Position numbers and translations under genes: made by a program. A DNA stretch of 64,000 nt from Vibrio panuliri (GTDB taxonomy: Bacteria > Pseudomonadota > Gammaproteobacteria > Enterobacterales > Vibrionaceae), in NCBI RefSeq assembly GCF_009938205.1, contig NZ_AP019654.1:1984001-2048000 (forward strand). Direction: 5' to 3'. The notes under the pieces are model-generated. The model saw only the letters and a list, made by a program, of their open reading frames with translations. It made no database searches and was not told the origin of the DNA. This document shows, piece by piece, positions 9,557 through 18,227 of the stretch (its first letter is position 1; every line of letters begins with the position of its first letter).

Positions 9557-10846
9557 TTAGTGTAGTTTTAGATTTGGTCGCAGTACGCGGTTGATACGCC
9601 CCATTAAAACGATAAGCGCGGTTTTAAACACACCGTGCAACGCCATTTGGTGCATACGGTACAGTGAAATGTACACCACACGAGCAATGCGCCCTTCAAT
9701 CATCATTGAGCCTTTGGTCAAGTTGCCCATCAAGCTGCCCACCGTAGAAAAGCGACTCAAAGAGACCAGTGAGCCATTATCTTGATAAACATAAGGCTTC
9801 AACTCACGACCTGTTAGCATCGCAACGATATTACCAAATGCACGGCTCGCCATCTGGTGCGCAGCTTGAGCACGAGGAGGAACAAACGAACCATCCGCTT
9901 GAGTGCATTGCGCTAAATCGCCAATCACGAAAATGCTATCGTCACGAGTCGTTTGCAAGGTATCCTTAACCACAAGTTGGTTAATTCGGTTGCTCTCCAA
10001 ACCACCAATATCTTTCATAAAGTCAGGTGCCTTGATGCCTGCAGCCCAAACCATAATTTGTGCTGGGATCTTCTCACCATCTTTGGTCGTTAGGCCATCT
10101 TTATCCGCTTGAGTCACCATAGTGGCAGTACGAACATTGACACCCAGTTTAGTCAGTTCTTGATGAGCCGCACCTGAGATTCGAGGCGGTAATGCAGGTA
10201 AAATACGCTCACCAGCTTCAATCAAGTTTACATTCAGTTTGCTAGAATCTAGGTCACCAAAACCGTATGTACGTAGCTCTTTTACCGCATTGTGCAGTTC
10301 CGCTGAAAGCTCCACACCCGTCGCACCAGCACCTACAATAGCGATATCGACAGTGCCGTGGCCATTCTTCGCATGCAACTTCAAGAACTCGTTGTTCATA
10401 TTGGTACGGAAGCGATGAGCTTGTTCTGGGCTATCGAGGAAGATGCAGTTTTCACGCACACCTGGAGTATTGAAGTCATTTGATGTCGAGCCAATCGCCA
10501 GTACCAATACGTCGTACTCTAGCTCTCGAGTTGGCATCAGCAACTCGCCTTGCTCATCTTTAAGCTCGGCCAACTTGATCACTTTACGCTCGCGATCGAT
10601 ATCTTCCAAACTACCGAGTTGAAAATCGAAATGATGGTTCTTCGCGTGCGCACGGTAGCTCAGTGCGTCAACGCCTTCATCCAATGAACCTGTCGCAACT
10701 TCATGCAGCAAAGGCTTCCACAAATGGCTCGCCTTACGGTCAACTAACGTAATGCTTGCGCGACCTTTACGACCAAGAGTTCGACCCAATTTAGTTGCAA
10801 GCTCAAGACCGCCTGCGCCGCCACCTACTACGATAATTCGTGTCAT
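9557..10846 (-). CDS. ndh: Type II NADH dehydrogenase (NDH-2)
   Basis: Non-proton-pumping NADH:quinone oxidoreductase, a flavoprotein bound to the cytoplasmic face of the inner membrane. The 429 residues show an FAD-binding dinucleotide fold at the N-terminus ([16 protein letters not shown]), a second NADH-binding fold ([17 protein letters not shown], about residue 165), an FAD-contact motif (IFVIGDLAQ) and a hydrophobic, basic C-terminal region ([14 protein letters not shown]) that anchors it to the membrane. Length is normal. In E. coli ndh is next to ycfP, as here. Confidence 0.95.
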   Translation of the reverse strand: MTRIIVVGGGAGGLELATKLGRTLGRKGRASITLVDRKASHLWKPLLHEVATGSLDEGVDALSYRAHAKNHHFDFQLGSLEDIDRERKVIKLAELKDEQGELLMPTRELEYDVLVLAIGSTSNDFNTPGVRENCIFLDSPEQAHRFRTNMNNEFLKLHAKNGHGTVDIAIVGAGATGVELSAELHNAVKELRTYGFGDLDSSKLNVNLIEAGERILPALPPRISGAAHQELTKLGVNVRTATMVTQADKDGLTTKDGEKIPAQIMVWAAGIKAPDFMKDIGGLESNRINQLVVKDTLQTTRDDSIFVIGDLAQCTQADGSFVPPRAQAAHQMASRAFGNIVAMLTGRELKPYVYQDNGSLVSLSRFSTVGSLMGNLTKGSMMIEGRIARVVYISLYRMHQMALHGVFKTALIVLMGRINRVLRPNLKLH

Positions 10847-10987
10847 AGCAACTGTCCTCTAAAATATCAAAACGAAAAATTATCTGCGCCAAAATGGTTC
10901 AATACTTGCCATTTTGGTCTCAGCCCGCTGCGCAGACTGATTAAATTTTTTAGGCTTCGCACTGCAAATGCGACAGAGGTTCTCTCT

Positions 10988-11104
10988 ATGAACTACACGA
11001 CTGGATTTAAGCTCGCACCGAGCGAGATGACATTCAAACACAAAAAATCAGTGCTAGAACGCATATTTTGGGTAAGTTTTTCACTCACTCTCAATTTTTT
11101 TTGA
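10988..11104 (+). CDS. Possible small protein (38 aa), unrecognised
   Basis: An ATG preceded by AGAGG at a workable distance opens 38 codons ending TGA. The product begins MNYTTGFKLAPSEM, has a basic middle (FKHKKSVLERIF) and a short hydrophobic end (FSLTLNFF). I recognise no family. It lies alone in the ndh-ycfP gap and could equally be chance or a gene remnant. Confidence 0.25.
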   Translation: MNYTTGFKLAPSEMTFKHKKSVLERIFWVSFSLTLNFF

Positions 11105-11239
11105 TATTTATCAAATAATTTTTATGTGACTCATTATATAGAGCAAATCTGACGACGCAACTAGAGATTGCAATAAACTCATTAGAAAATGTATGGGATT
11201 ATGTAATCAAAGATTTAATTTCTCACTTTTGCTGTATAA

Positions 11240-11268
11240 AAAAACGGCACCTTTGCGGTGCCGTTTCT
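11240..11268 (-). terminator. Terminator after ycfP
   Basis: On the minus strand the stem AACGGCACC / GGTGCCGTT has loop GCAAA and is followed by seven T residues, 20 bp beyond the ycfP stop. Confidence 0.85.
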
Positions 11269-11289
11269 AAAACAGTGCTTAGGCAGTGA

Positions 11290-11832
11290 TTAATCACCTT
11301 GTTTGAATGCCTTCATCTTTTGTAAGTGCTGAGAAATCTTCTTGAACTTATGCGGTTCATTCTCATCCCAAATAATCGTGTAGTAAGCTTCAAGTTCACT
11401 CGCTGACTGCTGATTGTCGACAACCTCATCTTCTTTAGACAAAATCACCAAGCAACGCTCGCGGTTTTTGTTGCGAAACTCTTCCACACATTTGGTGGCG
11501 ATATCTTCATACTCTTCAGGGCGATCAATGCGACCTTGCATATTACGCTCTGGGTGCAAATTCGGGTTAAAAATAACCTGTTTAATACCGCATAAAAAAC
11601 CAATGCGCTCAGACCAATAGCCCCCAAGCCCTACCCCGCAAATGATTGGGTTAGGATCGTCCGACTGCTCGACCACTTTATGCACTTCTTTTAAAAGGTG
11701 CTGCATATCATGCTTTGGATGCAGGGTACTGTAGTTGATGAATCTGACGTCATCATCAATAAATTGAAGTTGAAGAACCTTCTCGTGGTTACCCGGGCTG
11801 GTACTATCAAATCCGTGTAAGTAGATAATCAT
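11290..11832 (-). CDS. ycfP: YcfP family alpha/beta-hydrolase-fold protein
   Basis: A 180-residue YcfP/YqiA-type protein: [18 protein letters not shown] forms the first strand and oxyanion-loop region. The segment where hydrolases carry GxSxG reads GVGLGGYW, so the usual nucleophile serine is replaced by glycine; E. coli YcfP shares this, as far as I recall. Catalysis by the normal triad is therefore doubtful and the role is unknown. It lies between thiK and ndh. E. coli has nagZ between ycfP and thiK; here that gap is only 138 bp and nagZ is absent. Confidence 0.85.
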   Translation of the reverse strand: MIIYLHGFDSTSPGNHEKVLQLQFIDDDVRFINYSTLHPKHDMQHLLKEVHKVVEQSDDPNPIICGVGLGGYWSERIGFLCGIKQVIFNPNLHPERNMQGRIDRPEEYEDIATKCVEEFRNKNRERCLVILSKEDEVVDNQQSASELEAYYTIIWDENEPHKFKKISQHLQKMKAFKQGD

Positions 11833-11970
11833 ATTTATTCCCCGATTTAACTGCAGGCTTATTGAATGAACTAACCAATTCGCAACAAGCTCAATTTAAT
11901 CTAACACGAAAGCTAGGGTTTTAAAGGGCTAGAAGAAACAATATGTTGTTCGAAGATTGAAACAGTGATC

Positions 11971-12825
11971 TCACGTGCAAAACTGTTGTTTCAATTGCTC
12001 CGCTTGTTGGTAGTAATACTCATCTCCCCATAACTGAAAAGCCAGTAAGTACCACAACATCGCCATCATATTGGCTCTTGGACGCCAAGCTCTCACGCCT
12101 TCAAACCAGTCATCAATACCCTCAATCTGTCTCATTTGACAGTATTGGTGAATTGCTTCCATTTCATCGACATCAGCGACATCAATGCTGAGCGTCAAAT
12201 CCAATCTTGGGTCACCAATCGTCGCGTACTCCCAATCAATGATCTGAATTCCGGCCTCAGACGCCACCATGTTATAGCCCGCAAGATCAAAATGGCATAA
12301 GGTCGCCGTCACCTCAGCCAAGCTAGGGGCATTACGCCAATCACGGTAAATTGTTTGGTATTCTTCACTTTTTAGTTCGGGCTTTAACTGTATCCAATAG
12401 TGGTCGACCCGTGCAGTGAAATTAAACGGTGCGACGGGGATGCGAGTCGTTGGCACGTTATGCACCGCCACGAGCGCTTCAAGCAGTTGTTCAAACGACA
12501 GAGAGTCGGCTAATGAGGCACCTTCTAACCATTCAACAAGCAAGCCTTTGTCATTGATTGACACGGGTTTGGGGCTAAGACCACTGTCTTGGATCGATGA
12601 GAGGATTTGAAACTCTTGAAAACGAGAAATTGAAAAGGCTTGGGTGATAGGAGTCGTCGGTCGCCACACATAGGCGCGTCCATTTGATTCAACAATTTTC
12701 CAACAACGGTTGGTCAGGCCCCCTGTTAAGGTCTGTGCATAATCAGGGGGCACAGTAAAGAAACGCTCCAATGACACCAATGAACTATCTAACTGACATG
12801 CTTCACGCCAAGACATTCGCGCCAT
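11971..12825 (-). CDS. thiK: Thiamine kinase-like phosphotransferase (ThiK/YcfN)
   Basis: A 284-residue aminoglycoside/choline-kinase-fold protein. The Brenner-type catalytic motif is CHFDLAGYN (about residue 192) and the metal-binding motif is IIDWEYATIGDPRLDL, as in choline and thiamine kinases. ThiK phosphorylates thiamine to thiamine monophosphate for salvage. The assignment to ThiK rests mainly on synteny (lpoB-thiK-ycfP-ndh as in E. coli); another small alcohol substrate is possible. The start has AAGGAG six bases upstream, and the gene follows lpoB by 19 bp. Confidence 0.75.
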   Translation of the reverse strand: MARMSWREACQLDSSLVSLERFFTVPPDYAQTLTGGLTNRCWKIVESNGRAYVWRPTTPITQAFSISRFQEFQILSSIQDSGLSPKPVSINDKGLLVEWLEGASLADSLSFEQLLEALVAVHNVPTTRIPVAPFNFTARVDHYWIQLKPELKSEEYQTIYRDWRNAPSLAEVTATLCHFDLAGYNMVASEAGIQIIDWEYATIGDPRLDLTLSIDVADVDEMEAIHQYCQMRQIEGIDDWFEGVRAWRPRANMMAMLWYLLAFQLWGDEYYYQQAEQLKQQFCT

Positions 12826-12844
12826 GTAACGCTCCTTCTACTTT

Positions 12845-13435
12845 TTATAGGCCAAGAAAGCTCTTAGATTGCTGTTTACGGATTTCTGTCTCGTCAGCCC
12901 ATTCGATTAGGCCCGTTTCAAGATCCATCAAACGCATCGTCATTTTGTAGTAAACGTCTTTGTCACTACCTGCAGATTTGGCAATACTTGAAAGGTTGCC
13001 GTAAAGCATGTATTGCGCGCCTACCATCTTACCGAACTGAATCGCGTTGCTTTGATTCGCAAGCTCATCGTTGTTCTGGAAGTTTAGTTGCTCACGCACC
13101 GCTTCTACACGACCCATGTCAACAAAACGGAATTTACCAGAGTTGAGCATTTTGGTGCTGATTGAATCGGTGATGGACTCAGTATCAATGTGTTCACTGG
13201 TTTTGTTCTTGATGCGCTCAACAAACACGATTGGACGAGAATCACGAGTAATCGCCGCAACCGAACCCGATTTCAACATGCTGTCGACCATTTCACCGGC
13301 AATCGTTTGTAGATCCGTCGAACCAAAGTCGATCGTGGTTGTTTCTACCGCTTGCGCGTCACCGTAACTGACTTGATTTGAACAGCCACCCAATGCAACA
13401 GCAAGACCAAGTAGTGCAATAACACTCTTATTCAT
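12845..13435 (-). CDS. lpoB: Penicillin-binding protein activator LpoB
   Basis: Outer-membrane lipoprotein that reaches through the peptidoglycan to stimulate the synthase PBP1B. The 196 residues begin with a lipoprotein signal peptide ending in the lipobox LGGC (Cys 18), then a short linker and the globular LpoB domain, including IVFVERIKNKTSEHIDT and QYMLYGNLSSI. The linker is shorter than the long proline-rich one of E. coli LpoB. AAGGA seven bases upstream supports the start. It follows ycfL by about 65 bp in a run of minus-strand envelope genes. Confidence 0.92.
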   Translation of the reverse strand: MNKSVIALLGLAVALGGCSNQVSYGDAQAVETTTIDFGSTDLQTIAGEMVDSMLKSGSVAAITRDSRPIVFVERIKNKTSEHIDTESITDSISTKMLNSGKFRFVDMGRVEAVREQLNFQNNDELANQSNAIQFGKMVGAQYMLYGNLSSIAKSAGSDKDVYYKMTMRLMDLETGLIEWADETEIRKQQSKSFLGL

Positions 13436-13499
13436 TCTATGTTCCTTAGTATTTATTTGGTTTGACCAAGCTCGTGCAAACTTAGTTCCTCACCGAGTA

Positions 13500-13889
13500 T
13501 TAATCATTATTATTTCGAATTTGAACTCTAAATTGAGTCGCTTCAGGGCTTACGGATATTTCCGATATAGAAACCGTTTCTTCACCGCGAATAATCAAAC
13601 GGCGCCAATTGCCTAACTTACTCACTTCTAACCCTTGATCGTCATACCAGTAAAAACGGTAGAGCAAATCATGGTCTGAGCTAATATTACTGGTCAAGCT
13701 AACGATACCTTGCGTATGTCCATCCACCACCGCGGTGGTAATGTCATTCACGGCTAAACTGCGTGACATGGAGTCGTTCGCAAACAGCACTTTTTGCGTA
13801 TCGCCATCGATTCTTAATCCAGAGGTGTTTGTCGCACATCCTGCAATGGCAAACATTGATAAGATCACTAATACGAATTTCTTCATCAC
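13500..13889 (-). CDS. ycfL: YcfL family lipoprotein
   Basis: A 129-residue predicted lipoprotein: signal peptide with lipobox IAGC (Cys 18), then a beta-rich DUF1425/YcfL domain (VSLTSNISSDHDLLYRFYWYDDQGLEV). The function is unknown; the conserved position next to lpoB suggests an envelope role. The start ATG overlaps the stop of the COG3014 gene by 4 bp (ATGA-type coupling); a second ATG follows immediately and could be used instead. Confidence 0.85.
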   Translation of the reverse strand: MMKKFVLVILSMFAIAGCATNTSGLRIDGDTQKVLFANDSMSRSLAVNDITTAVVDGHTQGIVSLTSNISSDHDLLYRFYWYDDQGLEVSKLGNWRRLIIRGEETVSISEISVSPEATQFRVQIRNNND

Positions 13890-15292
13890 AATCTTCCTAG
13901 TTGCTTATGCCACACCGTAGCATTGTTTCCTTGACGAGATAACCATACCAACGCGGTGTTCCCTTCAGAAACACTAAACTGATATGACCGTCCCCCGATA
14001 TCCAAACGTTGTTGTCCTGCTTCAACCATCATGCTGCTCGAACGCACAGCCGCTGGTAGCGTTTGCCAACTACGTGTATCTGGCTGCTCAGTGAGCGTGT
14101 TCCAGACATTGAATAATAAGTTACCAACATCGTCTTTGCTGGCCGCTTCTTTACGAATCCGATCTTTGGCAACCACTCGCAGTGCTTGACGTAAAATAAT
14201 ACTCGGCATTCGTTCAGAGAGATCTTGCTGCGCCATAAGATTCACATCCGCTAAGAGCTCGCTCTGAACAGTTGAATTGTTTAGCCGCAATGGCGGTAAG
14301 GTCACATTTTGGCTCGGCGCATAATAAGGCAAGGCTAGAGAATACAACGCGCCGTTTCCACGACTGTCATAAAGGGGTAAAGATAACCGCCAATCTTGCA
14401 TCGCTTCAACGGTGTCCTGCTCCTGAATAATGATCACCCTCGCCTTGCCAACCTGATTAGCTTGGGCTTTGCCATATCGCTTTTGCAGCAAACGCAGATC
14501 ATCACTCATGCCCAAGCGACGCGCAGTTCGCATTGTGCTGTCAATTACCGCGCGGTTATCAGGCATCACTGCCAACGCGCGACGATAGTCAACATACGCA
14601 CTATTGAGATCACCATCAGTCTCATACAACAATGCCGACAAATACATGAGGTAAGCATTTTGAACCGCTTGTAGCTTCTTGCCCGCATCAGGATACTTTG
14701 CCAACACACTACCTAAGTTTGGTGTTAGTCCCTGAGACTCCATCTCTGATTGAGCGTTTTCTAGCTGTCTTTCTCGCTCAGCGCGAGCACGTTCTTGCAC
14801 CTGATTAGCGCGACGCATTTCGACTAACGCATCATCTAACTTGTTCTCTTTGACGTAGTTTAGCCCTAAGTATAGATGGAGAAACCCAAGCTCATAATCC
14901 GCAGGATAATAGATGTTAAGGTTATCATTGACCGCCAAAGAGCCAATACTGGTCGCGGTATCGGTAATCGAAACTGTGGCTTTGTCTTGCTCTCGACGTA
15001 TCGCCTGATCACTCAACTCAAAAGAGGACTGACTCTGCTGTGCATTGTTGTTCAGTAGGTAGACCCTACCTTTCTCGAAATTATCCAGAATATCGCCAGC
15101 AATATCGTCAGGAAGCGCTTGTTCAGCTGCGGCATAATCGCCCCGTTTTACCGCTTGGTAAACTTCTTGGTTCTGCGCACTATAGTGACTAAACAAATTC
15201 CCAGCAGAAAAGTTAGCGCAAGCCGTCAGTTGCAAAGCACTCATGGATAGCACGATGAATCGAATCGCTTTATTCAAGCCGTACTCCGTCAT
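13886..15292 (-). CDS. COG3014 family lipoprotein, TPR-like
   Basis: A predicted lipoprotein of about 463-468 residues of the COG3014 family: hydrophobic signal ending in the lipobox LTAC, then helical TPR-like repeats (DDALVEMRRANQVQERARAE; SAYVDYRRALAVMPDN) and a beta-rich C-terminal domain. The function is not established. It sits upstream of ycfL-lpoB with a 4-bp overlap, so it is probably made with those envelope proteins. The annotated ATG at 15292 lacks a good ribosome site, whereas a TTG at 15277 has GGAG six bases upstream and would give MNKAIRFIVLSM, a more typical signal peptide; the TTG may be the true start. Confidence 0.8.
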   Translation of the reverse strand: MTEYGLNKAIRFIVLSMSALQLTACANFSAGNLFSHYSAQNQEVYQAVKRGDYAAAEQALPDDIAGDILDNFEKGRVYLLNNNAQQSQSSFELSDQAIRREQDKATVSITDTATSIGSLAVNDNLNIYYPADYELGFLHLYLGLNYVKENKLDDALVEMRRANQVQERARAERERQLENAQSEMESQGLTPNLGSVLAKYPDAGKKLQAVQNAYLMYLSALLYETDGDLNSAYVDYRRALAVMPDNRAVIDSTMRTARRLGMSDDLRLLQKRYGKAQANQVGKARVIIIQEQDTVEAMQDWRLSLPLYDSRGNGALYSLALPYYAPSQNVTLPPLRLNNSTVQSELLADVNLMAQQDLSERMPSIILRQALRVVAKDRIRKEAASKDDVGNLLFNVWNTLTEQPDTRSWQTLPAAVRSSSMMVEAGQQRLDIGGRSYQFSVSEGNTALVWLSRQGNNATVWHKQLGRL

Positions 15293-15307
15293 TTTTGGTA
15301 TTTAGTA

Positions 15308-15336
15308 AAAAGCACAACCGCTGGATTGTGCTTTTA
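15308..15336 (-). terminator. Terminator after hinT
   Basis: Stem AAAGCACAA / TTGTGCTTT with an 8-nt loop, downstream of hinT and only about 20 bp before the next minus-strand gene. The T-run is short on both strands, so some readthrough into the COG3014-ycfL-lpoB genes is possible. Confidence 0.65.
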
Positions 15337-15368
15337 TGTCATCTTATATAGACCCGCAAAGATCAGGT

Positions 15369-15719
15369 TTAGTTCATTAGCAATGGACCCAATGGTGCGC
15401 CGCCCACTAGATGCATATGAATATGGTACACTTCTTGTCCACCATGGGCGTTACAGTTCACAATCAAACGGTAACCGTCCTCAGCAATGCCTTCCTCTTG
15501 AGCGATTTTTTTCGCGACAGTAAACATGCGTCCCATTGCGAGTTCATCATCCACTTCAACATCGTTGACGGTTGGGATCAATTTATTCGGAATGATAAGA
15601 ATATGTTTTGGCGCACGTGGGTTAATATCACGAAACGCAGTGACAAGATCATCTTGGTACACTACGTCGGCAGGGATTTCTTTACGAATAATTTTACTAA
15701 AAATAGTCTCTTCAGCCAT
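15369..15719 (-). CDS. hinT: HIT-family purine nucleoside phosphoramidase HinT
   Basis: Cytosolic histidine-triad hydrolase that cleaves adenosine 5'-phosphoramidates. The catalytic triad motif HIHMHLVGG lies near the C-terminus, and the N-terminal [13 protein letters not shown] is typical of HinT. The start MAEETIF (116 aa) has GGAG seven bases upstream; an ATG four codons earlier overlaps that ribosome site and is less likely. In E. coli hinT also stands upstream of ycfL-lpoB; here a COG3014 gene lies between. Confidence 0.93.
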   Translation of the reverse strand: MAEETIFSKIIRKEIPADVVYQDDLVTAFRDINPRAPKHILIIPNKLIPTVNDVEVDDELAMGRMFTVAKKIAQEEGIAEDGYRLIVNCNAHGGQEVYHIHMHLVGGAPLGPLLMN

Positions 15720-16084
15720 GCTGAACTCCATGAATAATTAACCAAACTTACTGCTATAGCAAATTAACCGCAATCTGACTGTTTCAACATCGGTTATTCC
15801 GCTCTATACCTAAATGGCTTCAAGGTTCGTGATTAATAGCATTGTCCCTAGTTCCAGAACAAGAAAACAACACCTTGAGGTTACTTAGGTATATATGACG
15901 AGTATGCGTCATGCGTCACTAAATCACAATTAAAAACAGCGACAGCTAAGATTGACGAAATCTAATTTGCAAAGTAGTCAAATTATTTTTGTCTTGTGCG
16001 TCATAAAACCTGTGTCTCTTTATCAAAACAACTGTCTAATATCTGATAATTTTTAATGAAAATTATCAAAACAAGGAGAGATCT
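15720..16084. other. Divergent intergenic region hinT / chemoreceptor
   Basis: About 365 bp that must carry both promoters. It is AT-rich toward the chemoreceptor. I see repeated TGCGTCA-type words at about 15905-15920 and 15996-16002 but no element I can name. Confidence 0.4.
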
Positions 16085-18076
16085 ATGAAGGGCTCGGTGA
16101 TCAGACGCATGTACGCTGGCTTTACATTGATCATATTAATGTTCGCGGTGTCGACTTTTATGGCACTGAGGAGCATGGAACAAATTCATGCCAACTTCGC
16201 TAGTGTCACCAACACCTCGCTGCCGTTAGTGTCATTATCCAACCGCACCAATGTTGCGTTGCTTTCTGCCGATAAGCTATTCAAAGATTACCTGACTACG
16301 CAAAGTTTTGAGCGTATGGACGCTATCCGAGCTCAATTTGTCGAAGCAGAGAAGCACTACGGGGATACGTTGCAACAACTTGAATCCGCCAGTGCCAATG
16401 ACCCCTCACTATTGGCGCGTTTTGATGAGGTCAAGCAGATCGAGCAACGCTACTTTACCGAAGCGAAAGATGCGATGGATAACTATCGCAATATGTTCGA
16501 AGCACAAGAGCAAGTTCAACTTTCCACTCGCCAGTTTCAACGCTTGCACTCCCAACTGAGCACGGGCATGAAAGAATATGTCGATACACAAGACAATATC
16601 GCCGTAAAACTGATGTCGAAAAGCTATTTTGAGAAACTCAATGATGCAGAGGTAATTACCTCCGACGCATTAGCAAGTAGCGACCCGGAAATAGTGGCGC
16701 AAGCTGTTACCAAAAACAAAAAAGCCGTTACCCATCTTAACTACGCCTATCGCGGCTTGGCTGTGCAGATGCCTTCTCTAAAAGAAAAGTTTGATGCACC
16801 AGTTGCCCAATTTACCATCGATATCGGTCAAAAAGGCGGAGTACTCGACCAACATGACAACTATCTGAATGCCCGCAAAGCCTTGTATGAAAACATCGCG
16901 AACTTGACACAAGAAGTGGACAAGTCTCGAGCACTACTTGACTCTTTTAGCGCTAGTGCCCAAGAGAGCCTAAACAGTTCATTAAGTGATGCAGGCGCAG
17001 TTTATGACTCCGGATTTGTTCGTGCTATTTTCTTGTGTGTCGGCGTGGTTGCGCTGGCTGCCGGGATTGGTTATCACATTGCACAAAGTGTACGTAGCCC
17101 ACTCCATCGCATTCTAAAAACGCTCGAAGCTCTTAGCCAAGGCGATATGACACAGCGCATTGATATTAAGTACAAAAATGAGTTCAGCCGTGTTAGCGGA
17201 CATATCAATACGCTAGCAGACAACCTCCACAATATTTTGCTGCAATTGAATCAGGCATCTGACGATTTAACCCAAACGGCCAACACCAACCAACACACTC
17301 TCACGGGGGCGCAGAGCCAGCTCGATCAACAACGTCAACAAACCGCGAGTGTCGCGACCGCGATGAATGAAATGAGCCAGTCGGTTGAAGAAGTGGCGCA
17401 AAGTGCGCAAAACTCATTGCAAATGGTTGAGCAAGTTTCGATGGCGTCAGACCAAGGTCGTCAAATAATGAGTGCCAGTATTACCACCATCAACCACTTG
17501 GAAATGCGCTTAACGGAATCTGTAGATGCGGTAAAACAGTTGCAAAATATGAGTGGTCAAATCGGCTCTATTCTCGATGTGATTCGCAATATCGCTGAGC
17601 AAACTAACCTGCTCGCGCTTAACGCAGCTATCGAAGCCGCTCGTGCTGGAGAACAAGGCCGTGGTTTTGCCGTGGTAGCCGATGAGGTGCGCGTGCTGGC
17701 CCAACGAACCACGGAGTCTACGACAGAAATCGAAAGCATGATTGGCGAGCTGCAAAGTAGCTCTAGCTCAGCAAGCAACGTTATCCAAAGCTGCATGCAA
17801 GACATGACATTAACCGTTGACCAAGCATCTGATGCCAACAGTGCAATGGAAGAAATTCAGTCATTGATTATTCAAATCAGCGATATGGCGGGGCATATTT
17901 CGAGTGCATGTACCGAGCAAAACAGCACCACCACAACCATTGCACAAAGCGTCGAAGAGATAAATGAGATTGCAGACTCGAGCTATCGTGCAATGACTGA
18001 CATCGCCGAAGCCAGCAGTACCCTCACTCGCTTAGCTAGCCAACAAGGGGATTTGGTCCATCAGTTTAGGTTATAA
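16085..18076 (+). CDS. Methyl-accepting chemotaxis protein
   Basis: Transmembrane chemoreceptor of 663 residues. A first membrane helix (about residues 11-31) precedes a long all-helical periplasmic domain (about 32-310), rich in Gln/Glu/Ala and without Cache motifs, then a second helix ([20 protein letters not shown]), a HAMP domain, and the conserved signalling tip ([35 protein letters not shown]). The ligand cannot be inferred; helical-bundle sensors often bind small organic or aromatic acids. No CheR-tethering pentapeptide is present at the C-terminus. AAGGAGAG upstream supports the start. Single-gene unit followed by a terminator. Confidence 0.93.
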   Translation: MKGSVIRRMYAGFTLIILMFAVSTFMALRSMEQIHANFASVTNTSLPLVSLSNRTNVALLSADKLFKDYLTTQSFERMDAIRAQFVEAEKHYGDTLQQLESASANDPSLLARFDEVKQIEQRYFTEAKDAMDNYRNMFEAQEQVQLSTRQFQRLHSQLSTGMKEYVDTQDNIAVKLMSKSYFEKLNDAEVITSDALASSDPEIVAQAVTKNKKAVTHLNYAYRGLAVQMPSLKEKFDAPVAQFTIDIGQKGGVLDQHDNYLNARKALYENIANLTQEVDKSRALLDSFSASAQESLNSSLSDAGAVYDSGFVRAIFLCVGVVALAAGIGYHIAQSVRSPLHRILKTLEALSQGDMTQRIDIKYKNEFSRVSGHINTLADNLHNILLQLNQASDDLTQTANTNQHTLTGAQSQLDQQRQQTASVATAMNEMSQSVEEVAQSAQNSLQMVEQVSMASDQGRQIMSASITTINHLEMRLTESVDAVKQLQNMSGQIGSILDVIRNIAEQTNLLALNAAIEAARAGEQGRGFAVVADEVRVLAQRTTESTTEIESMIGELQSSSSSASNVIQSCMQDMTLTVDQASDANSAMEEIQSLIIQISDMAGHISSACTEQNSTTTTIAQSVEEINEIADSSYRAMTDIAEASSTLTRLASQQGDLVHQFRL

Positions 18077-18102
18077 ATGTCAATTTCCTGCTAAATAATT
18101 GA

Positions 18103-18140
18103 ACAAGGGCGATTAAAATGACTAATCGCCCTTGTTTTTT
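18103..18140 (+). terminator. Terminator after chemoreceptor
   Basis: Perfect 13-bp stem ACAAGGGCGATTA / TAATCGCCCTTGT with a 7-nt loop, then a run of T residues. Confidence 0.9.
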
Positions 18141-18227
18141 ATAGACCTTAACATTATATGGGTATTAAGGCTTGCTAGTTGATTCACCTTAGTACCCCGT
18201 TTTGCAAGCCAACGATGAGGAACAACT

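Larger units (their letters stand above)
10847..11289. other. Intergenic region ndh-ycfP
   Basis: A 443-bp AT-rich gap that must hold the ndh promoter. The ycfP terminator lies at 11240-11268, and a possible 38-codon ORF at 10988-11104 is listed separately. No other feature was recognised. Confidence 0.5.
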
